Assembly: GCF_051781005.1 (NCBI RefSeq)
Contig: NZ_JBPWOA010000006.1
Location: 124,001-188,000, forward strand
Reading direction: 5' to 3'
Length of the DNA: 64,000 nucleotides
Source: Anabaena sp051781005
Lineage (GTDB): Bacteria > Cyanobacteriota > Cyanobacteriia > Cyanobacteriales > Nostocaceae
A program made the translations under genes and the position numbers. Positions 46,686 to 55,523 of this stretch are shown here, piece after piece; the stretch's first letter is position 1; every line of letters begins with the position of its first letter. The notes beneath the pieces were generated by a model. The model did no database searches. It was not told the origin of the DNA and worked only from the letters and a program-made list of their open reading frames with translations.

Positions 46686-47385
46686 GTGCATTACGCCACT
46701 TCTCCATATCGTACCAACCAAAGCCAATACAACCTTTTTCCGCATCCTTACCTTTCTTAGGTATATTATCTGTCCAGTTTTCATCACCTTGATAATAAAA
46801 CTTGATACCAAAAGGTGTACCTCTTTTGCCAGTTTGAATGCAGCGTTCACAACTTCTCGATTTTAAAAGATTATGATTACCTGCTGTATCATTTTTCAGT
46901 AATTGAAACTTCTTTTGAATGATATCATCGCTCATAGATTTAGAATGTGTTGGTTCATTAGCTCCCCAACGCTCCTTTGGAAATCTATGATCAATTACTA
47001 ATTCATGAGCATATCTTTCTCTGTGTTCTATTACATCTATATAAGAATAATATTTGAGAATTCTTTCGACTAACTGAGGAGTTATGTTAGCAGGAGCATT
47101 TGCTTCTTTTCGTTCTCCTGTCCATCGATCCCATTTTGTGACTATCTTGCAAAATTCGCAATATTCCTTTTTCGTTTCTATAACTAAGCCACGTCTACCA
47201 CTTCTATTACCTTGTTCTAAACCTTGAATACCACCTCCACCAGCATACTGATCTGATCCAATCTTTTTTCCCTCGTGTTTACGACAATGCCATTTTTGAT
47301 CTGATAGTAGTTCAAAGACTTTAGATTGTAGTTTAGCTGTTTTGAGTTCATCTCTAATTTTTGTTATTAAATCTTGTTCAGTCAT
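46642..47385 (-). CDS. predicted HNH-type restriction endonuclease
   Basis: A 247-residue protein paired with the methyltransferase and controller genes. It has a zinc-supported HNH (beta-beta-alpha-metal) pattern: Cys76-x2-Cys79 (YCEFCK), Asp132-His133 in ELVIDHRFPKERW, Asn172 in GNHNLLKSRS, and Cys179-x2-Cys182 (SCERC). This arrangement fits HNH nucleases, and position in the operon makes type II restriction the likely role. It overlaps the controller gene by 4 bp and the 3' end of the methyltransferase by 44 bp on the opposite strand. Confidence 0.8.
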   Translation of the reverse strand: MTEQDLITKIRDELKTAKLQSKVFELLSDQKWHCRKHEGKKIGSDQYAGGGGIQGLEQGNRSGRRGLVIETKKEYCEFCKIVTKWDRWTGERKEANAPANITPQLVERILKYYSYIDVIEHRERYAHELVIDHRFPKERWGANEPTHSKSMSDDIIQKKFQLLKNDTAGNHNLLKSRSCERCIQTGKRGTPFGIKFYYQGDENWTDNIPKKGKDAEKGCIGFGWYDMEKWRNALNQKLTEFVENQEK

Positions 47386-47630
47386 TTTATTCTATCGGCT
47401 TCGATTTCCAGATTTTTGAGAAGAACGGAAACACTAATACCTAAGCCATCTGCAAGACTTACAAGAGCCGTCAGGCAAGGATTTCTCACTCCGCGTTCCA
47501 CACCAGATATGTATGTCCGGTCTAAATTAGCACGTAGTCCTAATTCCTCTTGTGAAATTCCTAACTCTGTTCTATGTTGCCTCACAAGATAACCTAAAGC
47601 ACAAAGAATCTTTTGTTTTGATTCATTCAT
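47382..47630 (-). CDS. restriction-modification controller (C) protein, XRE-family
   Basis: An 82-residue helix-turn-helix protein of the Xre/Cro family: GISQEELGLRANLDRTYISG carries the HTH and VERGVRNPCLTALVSLADGL the third and fourth helices. Size and position directly upstream of the endonuclease (4-bp overlap) match C proteins, which delay nuclease expression after entry into a new host. The upstream sequence holds a close match to the C-box (47653-47678), confirming the assignment. Confidence 0.92.
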   Translation of the reverse strand: MNESKQKILCALGYLVRQHRTELGISQEELGLRANLDRTYISGVERGVRNPCLTALVSLADGLGISVSVLLKNLEIEADRIK

Positions 47631-47652
47631 GTGCCAATTGTGAGGATGTATG

Positions 47653-47678
47653 GACTATCAGTCTACGGACGATGTGTC
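47653..47678 (-). promoter_or_regulatory. C-box operator of the controller gene
   Basis: Read on the minus strand: GACACATCGTC-CGTA-GACTGATAGTC. Two pseudo-palindromic 11-bp sites separated by 4 bp, ending 23 bp before the controller ATG. The layout (GACN5GTC-type half, 4-bp spacer, GACTN3AGTC-type half) matches the C-box consensus known from systems such as PvuII (GACTN3AGTC and GACTN4GTC halves with a CGTG spacer). Confidence 0.85.
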
Positions 47679-47723
47679 ACATTTAAAGGCATTTTTCAGG
47701 CAAATGGGGAAAACATCACTATC

Positions 47724-49118
47724 CTACTTCCCAATACAAAACCGACTAAAAATCCTATCCAAAACTGATTCTGTCACCTCTTCTCCGGTAATTTCTCCCA
47801 ACGCATAAATCGCTCCTCTCAAATCAATTGTCCAAAAATCTAAAGGTAACTGCTCGATAATTGTTTTTTGCACTTGTTCTAAATCAATTTTCGCTTTTGT
47901 TAAAGCTGCTGCTTGTCTTTGATTAATTGCTAAATCCATATCAGCAGCTTGCACTTTTCCCGCTTGGACTATTTCTAAAATAGCAGTTTCTAACCCATCA
48001 ATTCCTTGATTTTGCGCTGCTGCGGTGACAATTTTAGATTTTGGATTTTGGATTTTAGATTGAAGAGTTTGTTTTTGTTCTACTGAAATTAAATCTATTT
48101 TATTAACTACCAAAATTACCGGACGGTGTTTTACTTGTTCATAAATCTCTTGATCTGCATCTGTCCAACCTGCGGAAGCATCAATAGTTAATAATACTAA
48201 ATCAGCAGCATTCGCAGCACGACGCGATCGCTCTACCCCTATTTTTTCTACCTGATCTACTGTCTCCCGAATCCCTGCGGTATCTAAAACCTGGATAGGA
48301 ATCCCCCCTACCACTAGCTGAGATTCCACCACATCGCGGGTTGTACCGGGTAAATCTGTGACAATAGCGCGATCGCTCTGACTCCACGCATTCAATAAAC
48401 TCGATTTTCCCACATTGGGACGACCAACAATCGCCACTTTTAACCCAGTTCGCAATAATTCACCTTGATCTTTTGTTGCTAATAACTTGGTTATTTCTGC
48501 GGTAACTTGATCAATCTCAGAAATAATCCTTTGCTCATCTAAAGGTGGTAAATCTTCCTCAAAATCAATCCGCGCTTCAATTTCAGCCAAAATATCCAAG
48601 CATTGAGCGCGTAACTGACGAATCGGATGAGCTAATTTACCTTGTAACCCAGCTAAAGCCGTTTGTGCTGCTTGGGGAGATTTCGCACCAACTAAATCTG
48701 CAATACTTTCCGCTTGCGTTAAATCCAAACGTCCATTTAAAAACGCTCTCAGGGTAAATTCCCCCGGTTGCGCTAATCTCGCACCATTTTCTAAACATAG
48801 TTGCAATACTTGTTGTACTGCCATAATTCCCCCATGACAATGGAATTCAACCACATCCTCACGGGTAAAAGAACGGGGTGCTTTCATGATCAACAATAAA
48901 GCTTCGTCAACAATTTGCTTCGTTTGGGGTTGACGGATGTAACCATAGAGAATGCGGTGACTTGACCAAACTTGTTTTCCAGGTGCAGAAAATAGAGTTT
49001 GTGCGATCGCTATTGCATGATCACCAGAAACCCGCACAATCCCCACACTACCTTGTTGAGGGACAACAGCAGTAGCTATAGCAGCGATCGTTCCAGTATT
49101 AGCTAATAATTCCGACAT
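47724..49118 (-). CDS. mnmE: tRNA modification GTPase MnmE
   Basis: MnmE/TrmE, which with MnmG makes the cmnm5 modification of wobble uridine in some tRNAs. At 464 residues it is of typical length. The N-terminal tetrahydrofolate-binding domain (IAAIATAVVPQQGSVGIVRV, then HGGIMAVQQVL) is followed by the G domain with GRPNVGKSS, TDLPGTTRD (G2/G3 region) and VNKID, and the protein ends in the catalytic CIGK motif. The frame runs 20 codons further upstream, but homologues begin near MSELLANTGTIAAI, so I start at 49118. No linked MnmG. Confidence 0.96.
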   Translation of the reverse strand: MSELLANTGTIAAIATAVVPQQGSVGIVRVSGDHAIAIAQTLFSAPGKQVWSSHRILYGYIRQPQTKQIVDEALLLIMKAPRSFTREDVVEFHCHGGIMAVQQVLQLCLENGARLAQPGEFTLRAFLNGRLDLTQAESIADLVGAKSPQAAQTALAGLQGKLAHPIRQLRAQCLDILAEIEARIDFEEDLPPLDEQRIISEIDQVTAEITKLLATKDQGELLRTGLKVAIVGRPNVGKSSLLNAWSQSDRAIVTDLPGTTRDVVESQLVVGGIPIQVLDTAGIRETVDQVEKIGVERSRRAANAADLVLLTIDASAGWTDADQEIYEQVKHRPVILVVNKIDLISVEQKQTLQSKIQNPKSKIVTAAAQNQGIDGLETAILEIVQAGKVQAADMDLAINQRQAAALTKAKIDLEQVQKTIIEQLPLDFWTIDLRGAIYALGEITGEEVTESVLDRIFSRFCIGK

Positions 49119-49162
49119 GGGAGTGTAGTAGGGGTGGTATTTTCTCACCAATTTAAGATTTT

Positions 49163-49193
49163 TGTAGGGGTTTAGCACTGCTAAACCCCTACA
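49163..49193. repeat. 14-bp perfect hairpin repeat
   Basis: TGTAGGGGTTTAGC / GCTAAACCCCTACA, loop ACT, just upstream of mnmE. The sequence is of the dispersed TAGGGGTTTAGCACTGCTAA type that I associate with cyanobacterial intergenic repeats. Confidence 0.75.
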
Positions 49194-49288
49194 GCACTTA
49201 GATAGTAATATTAGTTAATAACCTATTACCAATAATAGTAAAATTTATTTGAAGGGTAAAACGCCCAAATTGTAGAGAGGAATCCACC

Positions 49289-49489
49289 GTGGAGCAGAAA
49301 ATTAACTGCGCTGAAGCCTGCGTTAACGGTTGCGTTTTAGGCGATAAATGTCCCAATATCGAGTTTAGAGAAGCAACTTCTAAGTTTATTGAAGAGACTT
49401 CTTTGGATCAAATGCTAGAGATGGCTGAAGAACGACTGCGGAAAAAAATGACCGAACCGCCAAAATGGGTGTTTCCAGAAGATCCTTAA
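49289..49489 (+). CDS. small Cys-containing conserved protein
   Basis: A 66-residue protein with four Cys in its first 22 residues (CAEACVNGCVLGDKCPN), in a spacing suggestive of metal or iron-sulfur binding or of disulfides, then an acidic helix (IEETSLDQMLEMAEERLRKK) and a basic, Pro-rich end. The start is GTG at 49289 with GAGAGG upstream. It resembles small cyanobacterial hypothetical proteins; function unknown. Its TAA shares the palindrome TTAA with the stop codon of the convergent Uma2 gene. Confidence 0.7.
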   Translation: MEQKINCAEACVNGCVLGDKCPNIEFREATSKFIEETSLDQMLEMAEERLRKKMTEPPKWVFPEDP

Positions 49490-50175
49490 ACAGTATTTGG
49501 ATCAATACCTAATTCTCGCAGCTTCGCCGCCAATCGATCGCTGCATTGTTTCTCCTGTTCAGCCCTTGCAAATTCCTGTTTTGCTACTTCTTCAGGTGTG
49601 GGAACTAATTCTCCTTCAGCCGTGAAAAAGCGTAATTTGTTTTGATCAACTCCCAAAAATAACTCTAACTGCTGACTCCACAACCAACCTTGATCATTAG
49701 GTTCTATTGGTTGATACTTTCCAGCTAAGAGGACAAACCCAGCAAACTCTAAATTGTGAGGATCAAACCAAAAGTATTCTGGTGTCCGAAAAATATCTTG
49801 GTAAATTTGTTTTTTTAAACCCTTATCTGTTTTAGCTGTAGAATCTGATAGCAGTTCGACAATTACATTGGGATACTTACCATCTTCTTCCCAAACAACC
49901 CAACTTTTCCGGGGTTTACGTTCTGTCTCCAACACAACAAAAAAATCTGGACCCCGGAAATGTTCAGATTTCAGTTGCCGAGGACTGTAGTAAATTGTAA
50001 TATTACCAGATGCATAGAAGTCATTATTATTTTGCCACAACCATTCAAGACATTGAATAAGCAGCGTCATTTGTAGTCGGTGTAAGTCAGTTTCCAAAGG
50101 CGGTTCATCACTATATAAATCTCCTGGAGGAAATATAACATCTTCTGGGACGGGAATATCTTGGATAAAAGTCAT
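49486..50175 (-). CDS. Uma2-family (DUF820) putative endonuclease
   Basis: A 229-residue protein of the Uma2/DUF820 family, a PD-(D/E)XK-like nuclease fold greatly expanded in filamentous cyanobacteria. Visible are IYYSPRQLKSEHFRGPDFFV, VVWEEDGKYPNVIVELLSDS (acidic Glu of the fold), TAKTDKGLKKQIYQDIF, and a C-terminal helix with EEVAKQEFARAEQEKQCS. Family knowledge says that nuclease activity is plausible but unproven. The frame is open 11 codons upstream from a TTG, but I use the ATG at 50175. Confidence 0.85.
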   Translation of the reverse strand: MTFIQDIPVPEDVIFPPGDLYSDEPPLETDLHRLQMTLLIQCLEWLWQNNNDFYASGNITIYYSPRQLKSEHFRGPDFFVVLETERKPRKSWVVWEEDGKYPNVIVELLSDSTAKTDKGLKKQIYQDIFRTPEYFWFDPHNLEFAGFVLLAGKYQPIEPNDQGWLWSQQLELFLGVDQNKLRFFTAEGELVPTPEEVAKQEFARAEQEKQCSDRLAAKLRELGIDPNTV

Positions 50176-50318
50176 GGTAATAAGTAGCGGATTAATAAAT
50201 GTATCCAATTGGTCGGTGCTAAGTTCAGTAATTCAATACTGTCAACTTACAGATGATATTATGATTATAGAATAAGCTCAATGCCAGAAGAAGGCTATAT
50301 TTTAAAGTATAAACCGCT

Positions 50319-50765
50319 ATGAAACTTCAAACTCAAGCAACTTTATACGAGCAAGATTATTATTTATGGCTAGAAACTACGATAAAAAAATTACAAGAGC
50401 ATGAATTTCAATCTTTGGATATTGACAATTTAATTGAGGAACTTGAAACATTGGGACGAAGTGAAAAGAAAGCTTTGCGAAGCTATTTACGTTTAATTGT
50501 CATGCACTTGCTCAAATGGCAATATCAACCGGAGATGCGTTCTAAAAGCTGGCAAATCACTATTAGAAACAATCGCTTTGAAATCGAAGAAGCATTACAA
50601 TATAGTCCTAGCTTTAAACCTCAATTAGCAGAAATCCTCACTCAATGTTATCCTCGTGCTGTCATGGAAGCCAGTGATGAAACAGGTTTGTCTGCTTCTA
50701 TATTTCCTCCATCTTGTCCTTTTACTATAGAACAAATCTTAGATCAAAATTTTCTTCCCAACTGA
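50319..50765 (+). CDS. DUF29 domain protein
   Basis: A 148-residue helical protein of the DUF29 family, which is abundant in cyanobacteria. YEQDYYLWLETTIKKLQEHE, the acidic IDNLIEELETLGRSEKKALR and SWQITIRNNRFEIEEALQYS are the family landmarks. Function unknown; family members often occur with mobile or toxin-antitoxin genes. Located between Uma2 and the AAA/Toprim pair. Confidence 0.88.
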   Translation: MKLQTQATLYEQDYYLWLETTIKKLQEHEFQSLDIDNLIEELETLGRSEKKALRSYLRLIVMHLLKWQYQPEMRSKSWQITIRNNRFEIEEALQYSPSFKPQLAEILTQCYPRAVMEASDETGLSASIFPPSCPFTIEQILDQNFLPN

Positions 50766-50939
50766 AGTGTAAAAAGGATGAAAATAGTATCTCAATTTCC
50801 TTGACTACAAGATTAGTAATCTCTTATGGCAGGCTACGCATCTAAATTACTAATTCATTAGACAAAAGTGAAAGAAGATCGAATATGGATACATTTTATT
50901 AAGCAATGCAAGTGAGTATATTTTTATCTGGAGGTTACA

Positions 50940-52031
50940 GTGATTAAGAATATTGAGATTAAAAATTTTAGATGCTTCGACAATTTAAAAGTATCAGGGT
51001 TTGAAAAAATTAATTTAATTAGTGGAAAAAATAACGTTGGTAAAACTGCATTATTAGAAGCATTATTTCTAAATAGTACACCCAGACCAGATACTATTTT
51101 TCTATTGCGGCAAGTAAGAAGAGAATCACCTAAGTTTAGTAAAACTTGGCCTGAAAGAACTTGGACTAATTTCTTTTTTCAACAAAATAAGAATATTACC
51201 ATAGAGATTGAAGCTACCCTTGAGAATGGTTTTTTTAAACAGGTTCAATTATTTGTTGATGAATCAGTGCAAAGTTTAGAAGATACCTATCAACAGGATA
51301 ATGATGATGATCAGGAAAAACTGATCAGTCTCTTTTCTAGTAGTCAGTCTGTATTATCTGTGATGCATCTGAAAACAAGGATTAATCATCAAGAATCTTT
51401 TGAAAATCTAATCATTTCCAGTGCTAAGGGTATTATAGGGAGAGATATCAAAGTTCCTGACATAAAAAATGCTTTCTTTATTCCTTCATTTCTACGAGTT
51501 GCTAGTAGAGAATTAACAGAGGAGTTTGATAAAGCTGTTTTAAATGAGAAGAGAGAAAATGAGCTTTTAAAAGCCTTTCAATCTATTGATAATTCTATTA
51601 TTGCTGTAGAGAGTGTGAGTATCGGTGAACCAAATCTTTGGGTAAAGAGAGAAGGAGGAAATAAGTTGCCTTTATCCTTATTTGGTGATGGTATGAATCG
51701 CATTGCTGATATTATTTTAAGGATTGTGAATAATGAAAATAGTATTTTGCTGATTGATGAAATAGAAAATGGTATTCATCACTCTAACCAAGCTGCTTTC
51801 TGGAGTATTATTTACAAGTTAGCTAATGAATTAAATGTACAAATATTTGCAACAACGCATAGTTTAGAAATGATTGAAGCTTTTATAAAAGCTGGTTCAG
51901 AGTATCAAAAAATGGCTGCTCACTTTGAGTTCACAAGAAATATTAAAACCAGTAAAATAATTGCTATAAAACGAGATTTAGATACTTTAGAGTATGGAAT
52001 AAGTCATAAAAAGGAGGTGCGAGGTGAGTAG
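50940..52031 (+). CDS. AAA family ATPase (AAA_15/OLD-like)
   Basis: A 363-residue ABC/SMC-type AAA ATPase. Walker A is SGKNNVGKTALLEALFLN (P-loop residues 29-36), preceded by the typical N-terminal IKNIEIKNFRCFDNLKVSGF; the ABC signature region is LSLFGDGMNRIADI (about 248-261), Walker B ILLIDEIENGIHH (Asp273-Glu274) and the H-loop His in ATTHSLEMI. This layout matches the ATPase half of OLD, PARIS and Gabija-type defence systems. The start is GTG at 50940 with GGAGG at 50930-50934. The next gene overlaps it by 8 bp. Confidence 0.88.
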   Translation: MIKNIEIKNFRCFDNLKVSGFEKINLISGKNNVGKTALLEALFLNSTPRPDTIFLLRQVRRESPKFSKTWPERTWTNFFFQQNKNITIEIEATLENGFFKQVQLFVDESVQSLEDTYQQDNDDDQEKLISLFSSSQSVLSVMHLKTRINHQESFENLIISSAKGIIGRDIKVPDIKNAFFIPSFLRVASRELTEEFDKAVLNEKRENELLKAFQSIDNSIIAVESVSIGEPNLWVKREGGNKLPLSLFGDGMNRIADIILRIVNNENSILLIDEIENGIHHSNQAAFWSIIYKLANELNVQIFATTHSLEMIEAFIKAGSEYQKMAAHFEFTRNIKTSKIIAIKRDLDTLEYGISHKKEVRGE

Positions 52032-52710
52032 TAATATTGTGATTGTAGAAAGCAATAATGATAAATATTTTTTACAGGCAATTATTCGTTACCTCAATTT
52101 CAATATAGAAGTTGCACCTCCGATTATTATTTCAGAAGATGATTATAAGTCGATGAATGGATTAAATCTAACAAAACTAAAGGATGCTCTCAAAGATTTA
52201 AAAGCGGACATACAAAAGGGCGAGATTGAAAGGGTAGGAATTGTTATTGATATTGATGACAAGGGAGAAAGTGAGAGAATCAATTTTATTAATGAGTGTA
52301 TTCAAGAAGTTTTTCCAGGTTCACCATTACTTGCAAAAGTTAAGCAGTTCATAAATATAACTTTTGATGATTTCAATATCCAACTGGCTTGCTATTTTAC
52401 CAATGTTGATGGGCAAGGAGAACTGGAAACAGTCCTAAAAATTATTAAGAGTAAAGATTCTAATTATGCTGATTGCTTAGAGAGTTGGAAAAGTTGCTTG
52501 AATAATCATGGTCAAGAAATAACTATTAAAGACTTTGATAAATTCTGGGTTTCTATATATCTAAGATTTGATACTTGCTCAAAACGGGACAAAAAGCAAG
52601 CCGAGCGTAAATGTAGCTTTGAGTATGCGATGGAGAAAAAAGCAGAGATTTGGGATTTTGAGCATCCTACTTTAAATGATTTGAAAGAATTTATGCAAAT
52701 GTTTACTTAA
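52024..52710 (+). CDS. DUF3226 protein with Toprim-like fold (OLD-family nuclease partner)
   Basis: A 228-residue protein. It fits DUF3226 and a Toprim-like pattern: Glu9 in IVIVESNNDK, then Asp76 and Asp78 in GIVIDIDDKGE, the E...DxD set used by Toprim nucleases. A C-terminal helical part contains CSFEYAMEKKAEIWDFEHPT. The start GTG is preceded by AAGGAGG at 52011-52017, inside the upstream gene, and the 8-bp overlap shows translational coupling to the ATPase. Together they form a two-gene ATPase/Toprim unit like PARIS or OLD-type defence systems; the exact subtype is not one I recognise. Confidence 0.72.
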   Translation: MSSNIVIVESNNDKYFLQAIIRYLNFNIEVAPPIIISEDDYKSMNGLNLTKLKDALKDLKADIQKGEIERVGIVIDIDDKGESERINFINECIQEVFPGSPLLAKVKQFINITFDDFNIQLACYFTNVDGQGELETVLKIIKSKDSNYADCLESWKSCLNNHGQEITIKDFDKFWVSIYLRFDTCSKRDKKQAERKCSFEYAMEKKAEIWDFEHPTLNDLKEFMQMFT

Positions 52711-52781
52711 TTCTAAATTAAAATAAACTATTATTATAGTATTCTTCAAATAGATTTTATTATCCTTCAATCTCCACCTTT

Positions 52782-54410
52782 CTAAATATCCAAACCCAAC
52801 ACCGTTAACTCCGGTGGATGTTCAACAGTGAACTGATAATATACCTCTTGTTGTTCCTGTGGTGCAAGTACAATATCCCATTCTAGAATTCCCATTTCAC
52901 CTAATTGAATTTGTGGCTGAGAACGGCTAAGACGCACCTTAATTTGCTCATTACGACTAACTGGTAATTGTTCAGTTAATTTCAAATTTGCTTCTTGATT
53001 TAACAAGTTAGTAATTACAACTCGATAAGCATAGGTAACTCTGCGTTGACTGCTCATCAGTTTCTTATCTACCTGACGTTCAACTAAATCACGCTCAACT
53101 TTTAAACCTTCATCTATCCCTAAATTAATTTTAAATTCTTGTCCTGGAGCAATATTTTCTAATTGAGTTGCACCGACAAAAATAGTATCACGAAAAATAT
53201 TTGCTTTTCCTGGTAATAAAGTTGCACCATCAGGACTATTTTTTATATTAGCTTGCAAATAAGCAAAACTAACTAAACGAGGCATTCCTACATAATTAAA
53301 ATTACAAGGATAATCACCTTGCCAAATAGTTATTTTATGAGGTGCGCCATCACTAGGAATATTACCACCACTATTTAGTTTAAAAGTAACTACACTTCCT
53401 TGTTTAGATACTTCAGTCACAACTATTTCCGCGTCAATAAAATTTTCTTCATCTTCCTCTTTTACAGGTTTCAACATACTGCTTGGAGTAGGTAAAAGTA
53501 TTGCCATAGCAGGAGGAGGAGACATGGAACGCTGCATAGTGAGAGTATCATCTGTGCGTATACGTGGAGTGTCAATATACCAAGGTTTCAACTTAGGTGG
53601 TAGTGTACCTAATCCCGGTTTAGCCGTAGAAAGGGTAAGAGCTACATCTAGCCAATCTTCCCCTGTACTTTGGGTAACTTCTGCCAAATAGCTTAAATGT
53701 AGAGTCTTGCTTAGACTATCTACCCGCAAGTCATAAAGGGGTTTCCAGTTAGCACGATTTACCAAATAAGACATCTCTAACTCAAATTCACCTTCTCCCC
53801 CAACTTCTACACCCACAATTACGCTTAAACTTTCTTTAGGGTGGGGTGTTTGGATTTTTTGTAATGCAGTGCGGAGTGATTGTAATTGCTTTTCTATTTC
53901 TTGCTGTTGGGTTTTACATTCCCCAGAAGCGATCGCATATTCGCTATACTGACTACCAATAAAGTTGAGAAAATCCAATGTTTCACTCAAGCTCAAATTT
54001 TTGCGCGACAGGCTCTGAGCAAAGGGTTCTTCCGTCTTCTCTCCCAAGCCTGCAATGAAATGAGATTGTAATGCCAAGGCATCTATTTGAGCTTGTAAAT
54101 GGCGTTTTTCTGCTTCTAGTTGTTGAATTTGTCTTGTCAACTGCGCCACTCTTTCAGCCACTGGTTCAGTAGTGTAAATGCGATCGCAACTCACCCCCAG
54201 TAACCGCACTCCTACCGTACCAGCACCGCTTATCCGCACAGACTCAGTTTCCAGAGTTACAGGCAATGGTGTAATTAATAACTCCCGTTCTTGTCCTGTA
54301 AAGGATATTACACCTCGTCTTGTCACTAAAGCTTTGTCACCATAGACAGTGACAGCAACAATTTGGCTTTGTACTGTTTTGCGCCAAGATGATATTTCCG
54401 GGTTCACCAC
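52782..54410 (-). CDS. mucoidy inhibitor MuiA family protein
   Basis: A 542-residue protein of the DUF4140/DUF4139 (MuiA) family. The N-terminal part (residues 15-110; VTVYGDKALVTRRGVISFTG) is DUF4140, followed by a coiled-coil segment (LTRQIQQLEAEKRHLQAQID) and a long beta-rich DUF4139 region (YLVNRANWKPLYDLRVDS, LTLSTAKPG, QVDKKLMSSQRRVTYAYRVV). In Enterobacteria MuiA affects capsule formation; here no function is established. No membrane segment is evident. Confidence 0.85.
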   Translation of the reverse strand: MVNPEISSWRKTVQSQIVAVTVYGDKALVTRRGVISFTGQERELLITPLPVTLETESVRISGAGTVGVRLLGVSCDRIYTTEPVAERVAQLTRQIQQLEAEKRHLQAQIDALALQSHFIAGLGEKTEEPFAQSLSRKNLSLSETLDFLNFIGSQYSEYAIASGECKTQQQEIEKQLQSLRTALQKIQTPHPKESLSVIVGVEVGGEGEFELEMSYLVNRANWKPLYDLRVDSLSKTLHLSYLAEVTQSTGEDWLDVALTLSTAKPGLGTLPPKLKPWYIDTPRIRTDDTLTMQRSMSPPPAMAILLPTPSSMLKPVKEEDEENFIDAEIVVTEVSKQGSVVTFKLNSGGNIPSDGAPHKITIWQGDYPCNFNYVGMPRLVSFAYLQANIKNSPDGATLLPGKANIFRDTIFVGATQLENIAPGQEFKINLGIDEGLKVERDLVERQVDKKLMSSQRRVTYAYRVVITNLLNQEANLKLTEQLPVSRNEQIKVRLSRSQPQIQLGEMGILEWDIVLAPQEQQEVYYQFTVEHPPELTVLGLDI

Positions 54411-54581
54411 TACCAGTTTTGCCTCATGTTTAACAGTTATCAGTTATCAGTTTCATCGTTTGGAGCTAAATTCCCCTCCGTGATCCTAGATAACTGTTCA
54501 CTGGTTTAATCTTTCTGTTAGTTCATTGTCAATGGTTTGAGGTTACACCGTCAAGCAGACAGGAAATTTTGGATGTAAACT

Positions 54582-55523
54582 TTATTCTGGAAGTCTATCA
54601 ACCGTAATACTTAGAGGGGTAAGGTTTTGCGCTACAATCTTCTTTGCCGCCTCTAGCAGATACTCATAATAAGTACGAGCAACAATAGATAACTGCTTAC
54701 CTGCTGGGTAAACGATATACCAAGTGCGTTTAATAGGAAAATTCTGCACATCTAAAATGCTGAATTCATGAGCATCTGTCAATAAAGTATGACGAGATAA
54801 AACCGAAATTCCTAAACCTCCAGCTATTGCTTGTTTAATCGCTTCATTACTTCCCAATTCCAATTTTACCTTTACCTTTACCCCATGTTCATCAAAGAGA
54901 CTCTGCACAGCGCGACGTGTACCCGAACCAGGTTCACGCATAATAAAAGGTTCTTCTCCTAACCGTTCTATAGGAATATTTTTTTCCTTTGCCAAAGGAT
55001 GATTAAAAGGTGCAAAAACTACCAAAGGATTTTCTAAAAAAGGCTCGAAATTGATATCCAGATGATCTGGAACTTGGCTCATAATATACAAGTCATCCAA
55101 ATTACCAATCATACGTTCCAAAATCCGTTCATGATTCGTAACTTGGAGAGATATGTCAATTCCCGGATAAAGTTGACAAAAAGGCCCCAACAAACGGGGA
55201 ATAATATATTTGGCCGTAGTGATCACAGCCAATCGTAATTGACCTTGTTTTAGCCCTTTTAAATCTGCCACTGTCATTTCAAACTGGCTGATAGTCTCAA
55301 AAATCTGGCGACAAGTGGCAAATAACTCCCGTCCTGCTTCCGTCAAAAATAACCGTTTCCCCACCTGCTCAAATAATGGCAACCCTACCGATTTTGTCAG
55401 CTGCTTGATTTGCATTGATACGGTAGGTTGGGTGAGAAATAATTCTTCAGCAGCACGAGTAAAGCTACCGTGCCGTGCAGCGGCCTCGAACACCTTCAAC
55501 TGGTGCAGCGTCGCTTGGTTCAA
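54582..55523 (-). CDS. LysR-type transcriptional regulator (RbcR/CmpR-like)
   Basis: A 313-residue LysR regulator. The N-terminal winged HTH (residues 1-60; LHQLKVFEAAARHGSFTRAA, then TQPTVSMQIKQL) precedes an effector-binding domain (about 95-300) with RLAVITTAKYIIPRLLGPFC and LGSNEAIKQAIAGGLGISVL. Overall it resembles RbcR, CmpR, NdhR/CcmR proteins that control rubisco, bicarbonate transporter and NDH-1MS genes in response to 2-oxoglutarate, 2-phosphoglycolate or related carbon signals. Its position at the end of the ccm cluster supports a carbon-response role; which target it controls is not shown. Confidence 0.88.
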   Translation of the reverse strand: MNQATLHQLKVFEAAARHGSFTRAAEELFLTQPTVSMQIKQLTKSVGLPLFEQVGKRLFLTEAGRELFATCRQIFETISQFEMTVADLKGLKQGQLRLAVITTAKYIIPRLLGPFCQLYPGIDISLQVTNHERILERMIGNLDDLYIMSQVPDHLDINFEPFLENPLVVFAPFNHPLAKEKNIPIERLGEEPFIMREPGSGTRRAVQSLFDEHGVKVKVKLELGSNEAIKQAIAGGLGISVLSRHTLLTDAHEFSILDVQNFPIKRTWYIVYPAGKQLSIVARTYYEYLLEAAKKIVAQNLTPLSITVDRLPE

